A model generated the notes under the pieces. The model saw only the letters and a program-made list of their open reading frames with translations, ran no database searches and was not told where the DNA came from. Below, piece by piece: positions 1-5,641 of a stretch of 6,163 bases of DNA (the first letter of the stretch is position 1; every line of letters begins with the position of its first letter). The stretch is taken from the NCBI GenBank assembly GCA_027451455.1, contig DAIDJI010000356.1:1-6163 (forward strand). The letters run 5' to 3'. A program made the position numbers and the translations under genes. The DNA comes from Planctomycetales bacterium. Its GTDB lineage: Bacteria > Planctomycetota > Planctomycetia > Isosphaerales > Isosphaeraceae.

Positions 1-246
1 CGACGGGGACAGAGAGGTTTTCTCCAGCGCGGAGATCGCCCGACGGGCCGCGATCCTCGCCAGGACGCTCGCCCCGGTGACGGCCGTCTCCAGGTCGACC
101 CGCGTGATCGTCCGGCTCGCGATCTCAGGGGTGTTCGCGGCGAACGGGGCGGTCGCGTTCGCCGCCCACCAGTTCCGCGTCAAGATACCGGAAAGAACCT
201 CAGGCGAGGGGACTCGACCGCGTTCATTGAGGTTCGTCCCAGGCAT
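1..246 (-). CDS. Possible 5' part of an unrecognised gene, cut by the left edge
   Basis: Reading leftward from an ATG at 246-244, a frame stays open for 82 codons and leaves the window. I do not recognise the product. It has an NWWAANATAPF stretch followed by an alanine-rich, probably helical segment with the sequence VLARIAARRAISALEKT, and no signal peptide or known motif. From about position 183 to the edge almost every codon ends in G or C, whereas codons between 246 and 183 are mixed. The true start could therefore be the in-frame TTG at 183, although neither start has a good ribosome binding site. The opposite strand is also open here (positions 2-553) with its wobble position in the same phase, so GC3 alone cannot decide the strand. 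I prefer minus because coding-like composition begins near a plausible minus start, whereas the plus frame would have to run through about 350 non-coding-looking bases to its stop. Confidence 0.35.
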   Translation of the reverse strand, partial: MPGTNLNERGRVPSPEVLSGILTRNWWAANATAPFAANTPEIASRTITRVDLETAVTGASVLARIAARRAISALEKTSLSPS

Positions 247-686
247 CGTCGGCGTTCGAGAAAACGACACAAAATTCCAGTCTGAAGCATGTCCTAGACT
301 GGAAGAAAGGCAAGCGAGCGGATCGCGGTCCGCCCAACGATCGTCGTTAAGAGGCGAACGATCGGTATCACCAAACCCCGACGCCGACGCCTATCCGGGA
401 GCCGATGGCTTTTCGTGTCGCCGAAATGAGGATGTTCTCGACATCGGGAATGTATGGCTTCGGCGAATCCGATGGATGAGTGGCATGCGAAGTCCCGCCC
501 ACTCCGGCCACTTGATGCGCGCCCTGGGCCGATCACCGACGATGAGTAGATGATCCGCGTGCGTTCCCAACCTCCTCGATCTCGCCCGCTTGATGGTCTC
601 GCGTTCTCGGACAGGGAAGTCGTCGTCCGCTGAAGGGAATCGGACTCCGATGATTCTGCGTACCAACATCATTGAGGAAAGCATCG
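247..686. other. Intergenic region, no convincing gene
   Basis: This 440-base stretch lies between the putative left-edge gene and the G1 peptidase. Open frames exist on both strands, but their codons have mixed third positions and the translations are Arg/Ser-rich with no motif. It contains AACGATCG twice (336-343 and 357-364), the first copy inside an imperfect palindrome (336-348), and a small hairpin with arms ATCGG/CCGAT (639-651) about 35 bases before the peptidase start. I found no clear sigma-70 type promoter. The peptidase promoter should lie here, and so should that of the left gene if it is real. Confidence 0.6.
674..680 (+). promoter_or_regulatory. Ribosome binding site deciding the G1 peptidase start
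   Basis: GAGGAAA lies 6 bases before the ATG at 687. The in-frame TTG at 672 overlaps the upstream edge of this element, so it cannot use it. The protein is therefore started at 687 (475 residues), not at 672 (480 residues). Confidence 0.7.
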
Positions 687-2114
687 ATGCGCGCTCATCG
701 CAAGGTCAGATTCCGTCCCCTCCAGGACCTCCTTGAGGATCGCAGTCTCCTCTCGCAGACACAGCCCTTCCAGGCCGTGATCGACATCCAGAACCAGAGT
801 AACGACACGATCGGGTTCGCCTTCACATGGGGCCCGAACTCGGCGGTCAACGTCTATTACGAGTCGCCCGGTCAGAGCCTGGAGTTGACCTCGAGTACCA
901 CCACAAGTGCCAGTACCCACCCCATGGTGGCGTACTTCAACTCGCCGTACTCGAACTGGCCCACGATTCAGCGGCTCAGCTACGGGAAGTGGTACGACAC
1001 CTCGAACACCTCCCCGCCCCCCTCGGCGGGCACCGATTACGCCTTCGAGAATACCTGGTGGGGCGGAGTCCACCTCAACTTCCAGTCGGGCCCCACCACA
1101 CCGAGCCCCACGCCGTCGCCGACACCAGCCCCGACTCCCACACCGACACCGGCCCCGACTCCCACGCCGACACCGGCTCCGACCCCCACACCGACACCGG
1201 CACCAAACCCGCAGCTCAGCACGAACTGGTCCGGCTACGTGGCCGCAAACAACCTGAGCAACCCGACGCCGGGCTCGGTGACCTCGGTTAGCGGGACGTG
1301 GACCGTGCCGACCGTGACGCCGACGGCCGGGCAGACCGCTTACTCGTCCGTCTGGGTGGGGATCGACGGAGCGACGAGCAACTCCTCGACGGTCGAGCAG
1401 ATCGGGACGAGCCAGGACGTCATCAACGGCCGTGTCCAGTACTATGCCTGGTGGGAGATGTATTCCAGCGGGGCCCAGCAGCCCGAGCAGCCCATCTCCG
1501 GCATGGTGATCCAGCCGGGCGACTCGATCACAGCTTCGGTTCAGTACATCACTTCGGGCGCCAACGCCGGAGATTTCTCGCTCTCGATCGTCGACAACAC
1601 CCAGTCCAACGACTCGATGAGCCTGATCGTCAATCCCGGGAATTACCAGTCTCCGCTCGCGAACGAGACCTCGGCCGAGTGGGTCGTTGAGGCCCCGACC
1701 GTCGGCAACAACATCGCGGCGCTCGACAATTTCGGCTCGGTCACGTTCACCAGTGCCTCCGCCACAATCAATGGAGTCACCGGCCCGATCAATGACCCGA
1801 GCTGGCAGAACACCGCGATGAACATGGTCTCGCCGACCACGAATGCCAACCTCGATACGACCTCGGTACTGACGAACAACGGATCGTCGTTTGTCGTGAC
1901 CTACGGGTCGGGTGCCACTGGGGGCGTCAACGCGTCTCCGGGTGGGGGCGGCGGTTCCAGCGCGAGCCTCCTCGACTCGTTCTCCGTGAACCAGCCCGGC
2001 TCGATCGCGCAACCGCCGGCCCAGTCGCCTCAGGTGGTCGCCTTCGGCGTGATCCCGGACACGTCCAGCTTCTCGCCGAAGCGGTCGGATTCGGGCGCCT
2101 CGGTCGTTCGCTGA
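687..2114 (+). CDS. Exported G1-family (eqolisin) glutamic peptidase with LEDR motif and Pro/Thr linker
   Basis: The 475-residue product is a predicted acid-type endopeptidase acting outside the cytoplasm. Residues 16-23 read LEDRSLLS after a basic RKVRFRPL stretch, the N-terminal motif of many planctomycete exported proteins, and there is no classical hydrophobic signal peptide. A small beta-type domain of unknown function spans about 27-134. A Pro/Thr linker follows (136-173). The G1 domain covers about 177-405, with NWSGYVA (180-186), GTWTVP, SVWVGIDG (221-228), a Gln in VEQIGT (Q238), YAWWEMY (253-259) and SAEWVVE (329-335). Q238 and E331 align by motif with the catalytic Gln/Glu pair of scytalidoglutamic peptidase, so the enzyme looks intact. 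The tail (406-475) has a Gly run and no recognised domain. The last 85 bases overlap the convergent SGNH gene. The family call is firm from the motifs; substrate and export route are inferred. Confidence 0.9.
   Translation: MRAHRKVRFRPLQDLLEDRSLLSQTQPFQAVIDIQNQSNDTIGFAFTWGPNSAVNVYYESPGQSLELTSSTTTSASTHPMVAYFNSPYSNWPTIQRLSYGKWYDTSNTSPPPSAGTDYAFENTWWGGVHLNFQSGPTTPSPTPSPTPAPTPTPTPAPTPTPTPAPTPTPTPAPNPQLSTNWSGYVAANNLSNPTPGSVTSVSGTWTVPTVTPTAGQTAYSSVWVGIDGATSNSSTVEQIGTSQDVINGRVQYYAWWEMYSSGAQQPEQPISGMVIQPGDSITASVQYITSGANAGDFSLSIVDNTQSNDSMSLIVNPGNYQSPLANETSAEWVVEAPTVGNNIAALDNFGSVTFTSASATINGVTGPINDPSWQNTAMNMVSPTTNANLDTTSVLTNNGSSFVVTYGSGATGGVNASPGGGGGSSASLLDSFSVNQPGSIAQPPAQSPQVVAFGVIPDTSSFSPKRSDSGASVVR
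1128..1199 (+). repeat. Three 24-bp tandem repeats encoding APTPTPTP
   Basis: Three consecutive 24-base units each encode APTPTPTP and differ only at silent third positions. They sit inside a longer Pro/Thr/Ser linker (about 1092-1205) joining the N-terminal domain to the G1 catalytic domain. Such PT linkers are usually extended spacers in secreted enzymes. Copy number probably varies between strains, since in-frame slippage keeps the reading frame. Confidence 0.9.
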
Positions 2115-3217
2115 TCCGAGGGGGATCGATCGGGCGTCGCTGGCCTTTGCAGGGCCGGCAGCGCCCGAAGCTCCCGCGCAATCCTGCGCGACAGAATGGC
2201 ATGCCCCTCGGCGTTCGGATGGAAGTCGCTCGGATGAACCGCCAGTTCGGCAGGATCGCGGCCGTCGAAGGCGTCCGAGACGTCGACGACGGCCGTGAAG
2301 CCCGCCGCTCGGGCCTCGTGAACCAGCTTTCGAATCCGCTCCTCGGAGACGAACCGCCCGACCCGGGGGATCAGCACCCAGACACAGGGAACGCCTCGCT
2401 CCTTGCATTCAGAGACCACCGTCCGGTAGGCGGCCGCGAGCAGGTCCCATCGATAAGGCGCCAGAGCCTCCCAGTACACCTCGGCCGTCCCGCCAGGACG
2501 CAGCCCCGATCGTTCCAGCACGTCGCCATAGATCGACGAGTTCCATCCGATTCCGCGCGGGAGAATCTCCGAGAGGCGCCGGCGATCCCAGTTGTCATCA
2601 GCGGGCGTCGCCTCAAAGAGGACGAGGTCGGGCTGAGTCGCCCAGCCCGTCTTTCGAAAATGGTCCCATCGCTGACCGGGGCTCCGGCCGGGTAGCGCGA
2701 AGTTGAGAATCTCGATCGACGGCCCGCCCCTGCGGCGGGATCGCTCGTTGAGCGATCGCTCCAGGAGCGGTTCGAACCCCTTCCCGTCGCCGACACCCAG
2801 CCCGACGCCGATCGAGTCGCCCGTCATCGCGATCCGGATCGTTCCCGGCGGCTTCTCGCGCGCATAGAAGCGGTCGCGCAGGCCGAGGTCGTTTGCCGTC
2901 CAGGTCGTCCCGTCGCTCCGGACAAGCGAAAGATTCGGACGCAGGACCAGCTCGCGCAGCTCGTCAACGGCGATCGCGATCGAGGGAGGTTGGTCCGCAC
3001 GCAGGCCGGTGTCGAGAAGTTGGTTGTAGTATCCGTGATCGGTGTGATCGCCGTCGATCCGGCAGAGCAGGCGGTCGAGTTTCTCGACCTCGTCGCAGGC
3101 GAGCGCCCATCGAATTCGGTCCAGCCCGGCCGAGTTCCAGGCCGAGGGCCACCAGTGCCAGCCGAGCAGGCCCACTGCCGCGGCCATCCGGAGGACCGTC
3201 CGCGATGATCGAAACAT
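2030..3217 (-). CDS. Membrane-anchored SGNH/GDSL-type hydrolase or acyltransferase, partner of the MBOAT
   Basis: The 395-residue product has a basic start and a hydrophobic segment (about 8-28), fitting a signal anchor that places the domain outside the cytoplasm. The pattern NDLGLRDR (109-116) precedes the catalytic domain, as is common in planctomycete SGNH proteins. Block I is MTGDSIG with nucleophile Ser135, the block II Gly is probably in NFALPG (172-177), a block III candidate is the Asn in ADDNW (N209), and block V is DFHP with Asp331 and His333. The catalytic residues therefore look present. The start is supported by AGGAGAT at 3224-3230, 6 bases from the ATG. The gene follows the MBOAT gene by 18 bases, which suggests it finishes or edits O-acylation of a surface glycan. 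An esterase role is the alternative. The last 40 or so residues lie beyond the domain and partly in the overlap with the peptidase gene. Confidence 0.85.
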   Translation of the reverse strand: MFRSSRTVLRMAAAVGLLGWHWWPSAWNSAGLDRIRWALACDEVEKLDRLLCRIDGDHTDHGYYNQLLDTGLRADQPPSIAIAVDELRELVLRPNLSLVRSDGTTWTANDLGLRDRFYAREKPPGTIRIAMTGDSIGVGLGVGDGKGFEPLLERSLNERSRRRGGPSIEILNFALPGRSPGQRWDHFRKTGWATQPDLVLFEATPADDNWDRRRLSEILPRGIGWNSSIYGDVLERSGLRPGGTAEVYWEALAPYRWDLLAAAYRTVVSECKERGVPCVWVLIPRVGRFVSEERIRKLVHEARAAGFTAVVDVSDAFDGRDPAELAVHPSDFHPNAEGHAILSRRIARELRALPALQRPATPDRSPSDQRTTEAPESDRFGEKLDVSGITPKATT

Positions 3218-3223
3218 GTTCGG

Positions 3224-3230
3224 ATCTCCT
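3224..3230 (-). promoter_or_regulatory. Ribosome binding site of the SGNH gene in the MBOAT-SGNH gap
   Basis: On the minus strand AGGAGAT lies 6 bases before the SGNH ATG, filling most of the 18-base gap after the MBOAT stop. There is no room for a promoter or terminator in the gap, which supports one transcript for the two genes. The same AGGAGAT core precedes the lipoprotein gene at the right end. Confidence 0.75.
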
Positions 3231-3235
3231 TCGTC

Positions 3236-4612
3236 TCAGTGTCCCAGGGCGCGCCGGTACATCGACCACCATCCGGCAACGCTCGGACTCGACCAGAGCG
3301 ACCAGAGAACGGCGATCGTGGTGAGCGTCGCACCGACCCGAACCGCGTGCCAGGCGCCTCGGACGATCCCTCGCTGACCCCGGGGATCGATCCGACCACC
3401 GCCCGAACTCCGGGCATCGAGCTGGACGTTGACCACCACCAGCACCCCGAGGATTCCCCAGAACAGGGCATCCGGGCCGCTGAAGCCCCAGGCGCCCCGG
3501 AGCCAGTACGATTGATAGGCGTGAAGCAGCCAGGTAGCGAGGAAGACGGATGTCGTCGCCACCGCGAGCGCCAGGGGCCTCGGCCACCGCTTCAGCCGAA
3601 AGACGACCGGGTTGAAGACCACCCGGATCATGAAGTCTTTCCAGTAAATATTGATCCGTCGCCAGTAGTCGGTGAAGCTCGACGCGAGCAGGTAATGATG
3701 GTGCGTCTCGGGGAGCCGGAAGCCGTAGAGGTGCAGCATTCCGCAGGCCATGTGAAACTGCCCGGAGACCCGAAGGTACAGCAGATAGTTGCACACGACG
3801 TATTGGGCGAGACTGATCGGATCAACGACGGCCTCGGGAGCGATCATCAGAAGGCGATCGATTGCCCGGTAGGCCAGCAGTTGGAGCATCCCCCGCCCGA
3901 TCATCGCGACGCCCGTTTGCTGGATCTCGTGGATCTCGGCCGAAAAATACCCGCGCTGGTAGGTGCGAAAATCGACGACCGGGAAATGCGGAAATGCGGC
4001 GTTGGGCATCAGGAAGAAGTAGCCAAGGACATCGGCGAGCGGTTCCGGGCCCTTCGCGTGCTTCCGCTCGTACAGAAAGACGATCATCCGAAACATGAAG
4101 ATCGAGGCGAGCACGGGCACAAACCCGGACGAGACGGCCTCGGGTCCGGTGTCGCCATCGGGCCGATGGAGGGCCAGCGCGGCCGTCGCCGCGGCGATCA
4201 ATCCGACCCGGAACGACCAGCGGAGTGGGGAAACGGCGACCAGGATTAGGACAAGGCCGGCGGTCACCACGGCGATCGCCGTGACCGGTCCCTGAACGAT
4301 CGCCAGCCCGACGATCGAGAGCCCCACAAAGACCGGCTTCTTCCAGCGGAACGGGGCCAGATAATGGATCGGGAGCGTGGCAACAGCGAAGAGCGCGAGC
4401 ATTCGGAACGCTCGGGTCTCCAGGCGATAGGCATCGAAGACCGCCAGCAGCAGCCCCAACTCCGCCAGGATCACGAGAAAGGCAAGAGCGCGCCGTCGGC
4501 TATTCTCGGGCTCGCCCTCCCAGAGGCCGTTTCGGCCCGGTTCCTGGAGTGGTCGGAATCGGCGATGGAGGATCGCGCGCCGATCGCGCGGCGGCCGGAT
4601 GAGGATCGACAT
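3236..4612 (-). CDS. MBOAT-family membrane-bound O-acyltransferase (AlgI-like)
   Basis: The 458-residue product is a polytopic membrane protein with roughly ten to twelve hydrophobic segments (among them about 41-60, 68-86, 93-129, 135-150, 162-182, 345-366, 380-397 and 424-441). MBOAT features are FRMIVFLYERKH (174-185), the Trp/Arg-rich motif FTDYWRRINIYWKDFMIR (313-330) that matches the fWRRWHISLS-type signature, and TWLLHAYQSYW (360-370), where His364 matches the conserved MBOAT catalytic histidine. Family members move acyl groups from a cytoplasmic donor to an extracytoplasmic acceptor such as alginate, peptidoglycan or teichoic acid. The adjacent SGNH gene supports a glycan-acylation role; donor and acceptor cannot be read from sequence. 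The spacing between the two motifs is short and the catalytic segment departs from the classical LWHG form, so this is a divergent branch. GGAGAG at 4616-4621 supports the ATG at 4612. Confidence 0.88.
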   Translation of the reverse strand: MSILIRPPRDRRAILHRRFRPLQEPGRNGLWEGEPENSRRRALAFLVILAELGLLLAVFDAYRLETRAFRMLALFAVATLPIHYLAPFRWKKPVFVGLSIVGLAIVQGPVTAIAVVTAGLVLILVAVSPLRWSFRVGLIAAATAALALHRPDGDTGPEAVSSGFVPVLASIFMFRMIVFLYERKHAKGPEPLADVLGYFFLMPNAAFPHFPVVDFRTYQRGYFSAEIHEIQQTGVAMIGRGMLQLLAYRAIDRLLMIAPEAVVDPISLAQYVVCNYLLYLRVSGQFHMACGMLHLYGFRLPETHHHYLLASSFTDYWRRINIYWKDFMIRVVFNPVVFRLKRWPRPLALAVATTSVFLATWLLHAYQSYWLRGAWGFSGPDALFWGILGVLVVVNVQLDARSSGGGRIDPRGQRGIVRGAWHAVRVGATLTTIAVLWSLWSSPSVAGWWSMYRRALGH

Positions 4613-4636
4613 GGTCTCTCCACGATTGAGAAGCGG

Positions 4637-4652
4637 GATCCCTCTCGGGATC
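4637..4652. repeat. Small inverted repeat upstream of the MBOAT gene
   Basis: GATCCC and GGGATC form a perfect 6-bp stem around a TCTC loop, 25 bases upstream of the MBOAT start in the 166-base gap after the small secreted-protein gene. No T-tract follows on either strand, so it is not a standard intrinsic terminator. It could be a 5'-leader hairpin, an operator half-site pair, or chance. Confidence 0.4.
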
Positions 4653-4778
4653 GCGTTCGGGCGGGTACGGACGCCGACCGGGCCGTCGGAGACGGCGCGA
4701 ACAGTCCGAGGGCCGGTCAGGTGGTGGCCGCCCGTCCGGTCGACGTATCCATCCGGTGGGGAGTGGTGGAGAGCGGGC

Positions 4779-5177
4779 TCAGCAAAGGAATCGGCAGAGG
4801 ACGGGAATCAGGCCGTCGGCCCATCGCTCGACGGGGGAGGGCGATCGGATCGGGCCGCGGGGGCCCGGCGTTCCGGTCAGGTGGGGCGTTGGATCGAGAA
4901 CCACGAAGAAACCCGCGGAGCGTTCTCCGTGTGGGACGCGTTCCGCAGCCGCCAGATCGAACTTGATGCCAGGCGCGCCGGGATTGTCGTGGTCGTGATC
5001 CGTCGGTCCAGGCATGGGAATCGGCGTGGGGCGAGGATCCACCGGCTTCCCGGAATCGCCCGCCAAGGCGAGCAGGTCCAGGAGCCAGGGCGAGGAGAGG
5101 TCGCAAGGGTCGGGCGTGATCGCCTGCAAACCCATCGCTACCAGCAGCAGCGTCGATACAATCCGTCTCGACGACAT
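4779..5177 (-). CDS. Small secreted proline-rich protein of unknown function
   Basis: The 132-residue product opens with MSSRR and a hydrophobic core (about 6-20, IVSTLLLVAMGLQAI), a clear Sec-type signal peptide or anchor. The mature part is rich in Pro, Gly and Asp, with an HDHD cluster (61-64) and three cysteines (25, 128, 132); it ends in LCRFLC. I recognise no domain. The ATG at 5177 is chosen because a GAGG (5185-5188) lies 7 bases upstream and the signal peptide starts right there. The same frame extends upstream to an ATG at 5351, but that extension has no signal-peptide character and weak codon bias. The gene is on the same strand as the MBOAT-SGNH pair and 166 bases before it, so it may belong to that transcription unit, possibly as an accessory. 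That link is inferred from position only. Confidence 0.75.
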   Translation of the reverse strand: MSSRRIVSTLLLVAMGLQAITPDPCDLSSPWLLDLLALAGDSGKPVDPRPTPIPMPGPTDHDHDNPGAPGIKFDLAAAERVPHGERSAGFFVVLDPTPHLTGTPGPRGPIRSPSPVERWADGLIPVLCRFLC

Positions 5178-5350
5178 TTCCTCGCCTCGCGGTCCCTCGA
5201 TCGCCCATCGGTCAACTTGAACCGAATCCGTGCGGCATCGACTCGTATTATGGTCGTCTTCGCGTTTGTGAACAGGGCAATTGCACCCGTTCGCGGGGGA
5301 CATTCCGTAAAGAAACCTGTGCGTGGCAGGCAGGATCCGGTCTCGGATCA

Positions 5351-5369
5351 ACGGCCAACTTGTGGCCGT
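5351..5369. repeat. Perfect 7-bp inverted repeat in the divergent spacer
   Basis: ACGGCCA and TGGCCGT pair perfectly around a 5-base ACTTG loop. It lies 174 bases upstream of the small secreted-protein start. No T-tract follows on either strand, so a terminator is unlikely. A regulator binding site or an RNA hairpin in a leader are possibilities. Confidence 0.4.
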
Positions 5370-5454
5370 CGATCGCCTTTCCTTCCCGGAGGCGCTGGTA
5401 AGACTTACAAGGAAGACCCTGCGGGATCGAGCGGCTCTGACTTGAGGGAAAATC

Positions 5455-5482
5455 GAAAAAAATTCCGACGGCCGTCCCGTCG
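5455..5482 (-). terminator. Intrinsic-terminator-like hairpin reading leftward
   Basis: On the minus strand, CGACGG and CCGTCG (arms at 5482-5477 and 5471-5466) form a 6-bp GC-rich stem with a 5-base loop. Three bases later comes a run of seven T (the A-tract at 5456-5462 on the plus strand). This is the layout of a Rho-independent terminator for leftward transcription, although the stem is short. No convincing minus-strand gene lies immediately to its right. Confidence 0.4.
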
Positions 5483-5586
5483 TTCAATCGGCGTGTAGAC
5501 TTGAGTCGAAAGCCGGGAACGCACGAACGACACCTGGAGACTTCCGAAGACTCGCCCGGCATCCGGCTTGCGGTAGAGGTGGCCAT

Positions 5587-5612
5587 CCGCCTCGACCGCG
5601 GTGGTCGGGCGG
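5587..5612. repeat. Strong hairpin in the lipoprotein 5' leader
   Basis: CCGCC-T-CGACC pairs with GGTCG-GGCGG, giving ten base pairs with one bulged T around a GCGGT loop. On the plus strand it is followed by CTTTCCC and then, 14 bases after the stem, by the ribosome binding site of the lipoprotein gene. The short pyrimidine tail is a poor terminator T-tract. A leader structure or attenuator, or a processed 5' end, fits the position better. Confidence 0.5.
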
Positions 5613-5626
5613 CTTTCCCATCTGGC

Positions 5627-5632
5627 AAGGAG
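5627..5632 (+). promoter_or_regulatory. Ribosome binding site of the lipoprotein gene
   Basis: AAGGAG, within AAGGAGAT, lies 9 bases before the ATG at 5642. It is a near-consensus Shine-Dalgarno sequence and fixes the start directly before a lipoprotein signal peptide. Confidence 0.8.
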
Positions 5633-5641
5633 ATACGAATC

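Larger units (their letters stand above)
5178..5641. other. Divergent intergenic region with several hairpins
   Basis: This 464-base spacer separates the minus-strand secreted/MBOAT/SGNH block from the plus-strand lipoprotein gene, so it should hold both promoters. A weak minus-strand candidate has CATAAT at 5247-5252 as a -10 and the TGTTCA/TTCACA region (5267-5274) as a poor -35 with suboptimal spacing. An A-rich patch lies at 5448-5462. GACTTGAG occurs twice (5439-5446 and 5498-5505). Inverted repeats are listed separately. Open frames cross the region on both strands, but none has good codon use, a ribosome binding site and a recognisable product together. Confidence 0.6.

Noticed and set aside
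77..553. Plus-strand frame starting GTG at 77
   Set aside because: Codon bias is coding-like only up to about 195 and then breaks down for the remaining two thirds to the stop. It is more likely the shadow of the minus-strand left-edge gene followed by intergenic DNA, though this is not certain.
1128..1199. Regular 24-bp repeats considered as a CRISPR array
   Set aside because: The units are contiguous without spacers, are in frame and encode APTPTPTP within a peptidase linker.
669..2408. 579-residue open frame on the minus strand opposite the G1 peptidase
   Set aside because: It is an antisense shadow: the translation is Arg/Gly-rich with no motifs, contains Gly/Arg/Cys runs complementary to the Pro/Thr repeat, and covers a clear G1 peptidase plus the SGNH C-terminal region.
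2823..2830. GATCG/CGATCG words across the window, considered as a HIP1-like motif
   Set aside because: They occur mainly within codons such as GAT, ATC and CGN in GC-rich genes and show no arrangement; without genome-wide counts there is no support for a dedicated element.
3239..4249. 336-residue open frame on the plus strand opposite the MBOAT gene
   Set aside because: The translation is hydrophilic and Arg/Pro/Asp-rich with no motif, while the minus strand shows membrane segments and MBOAT signatures.
4599..5498. 299-residue open frame on the plus strand crossing the small secreted gene and the spacer
   Set aside because: It is Arg-rich with no domain or ribosome binding site. The minus strand has a signal peptide, codon bias and ribosome binding site for the 132-residue protein.
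5439..5505. Two copies of GACTTGAG (5439-5446 and 5498-5505)
   Set aside because: They are 59 bases apart with no shared flanks and no matching -10 elements; chance is sufficient.
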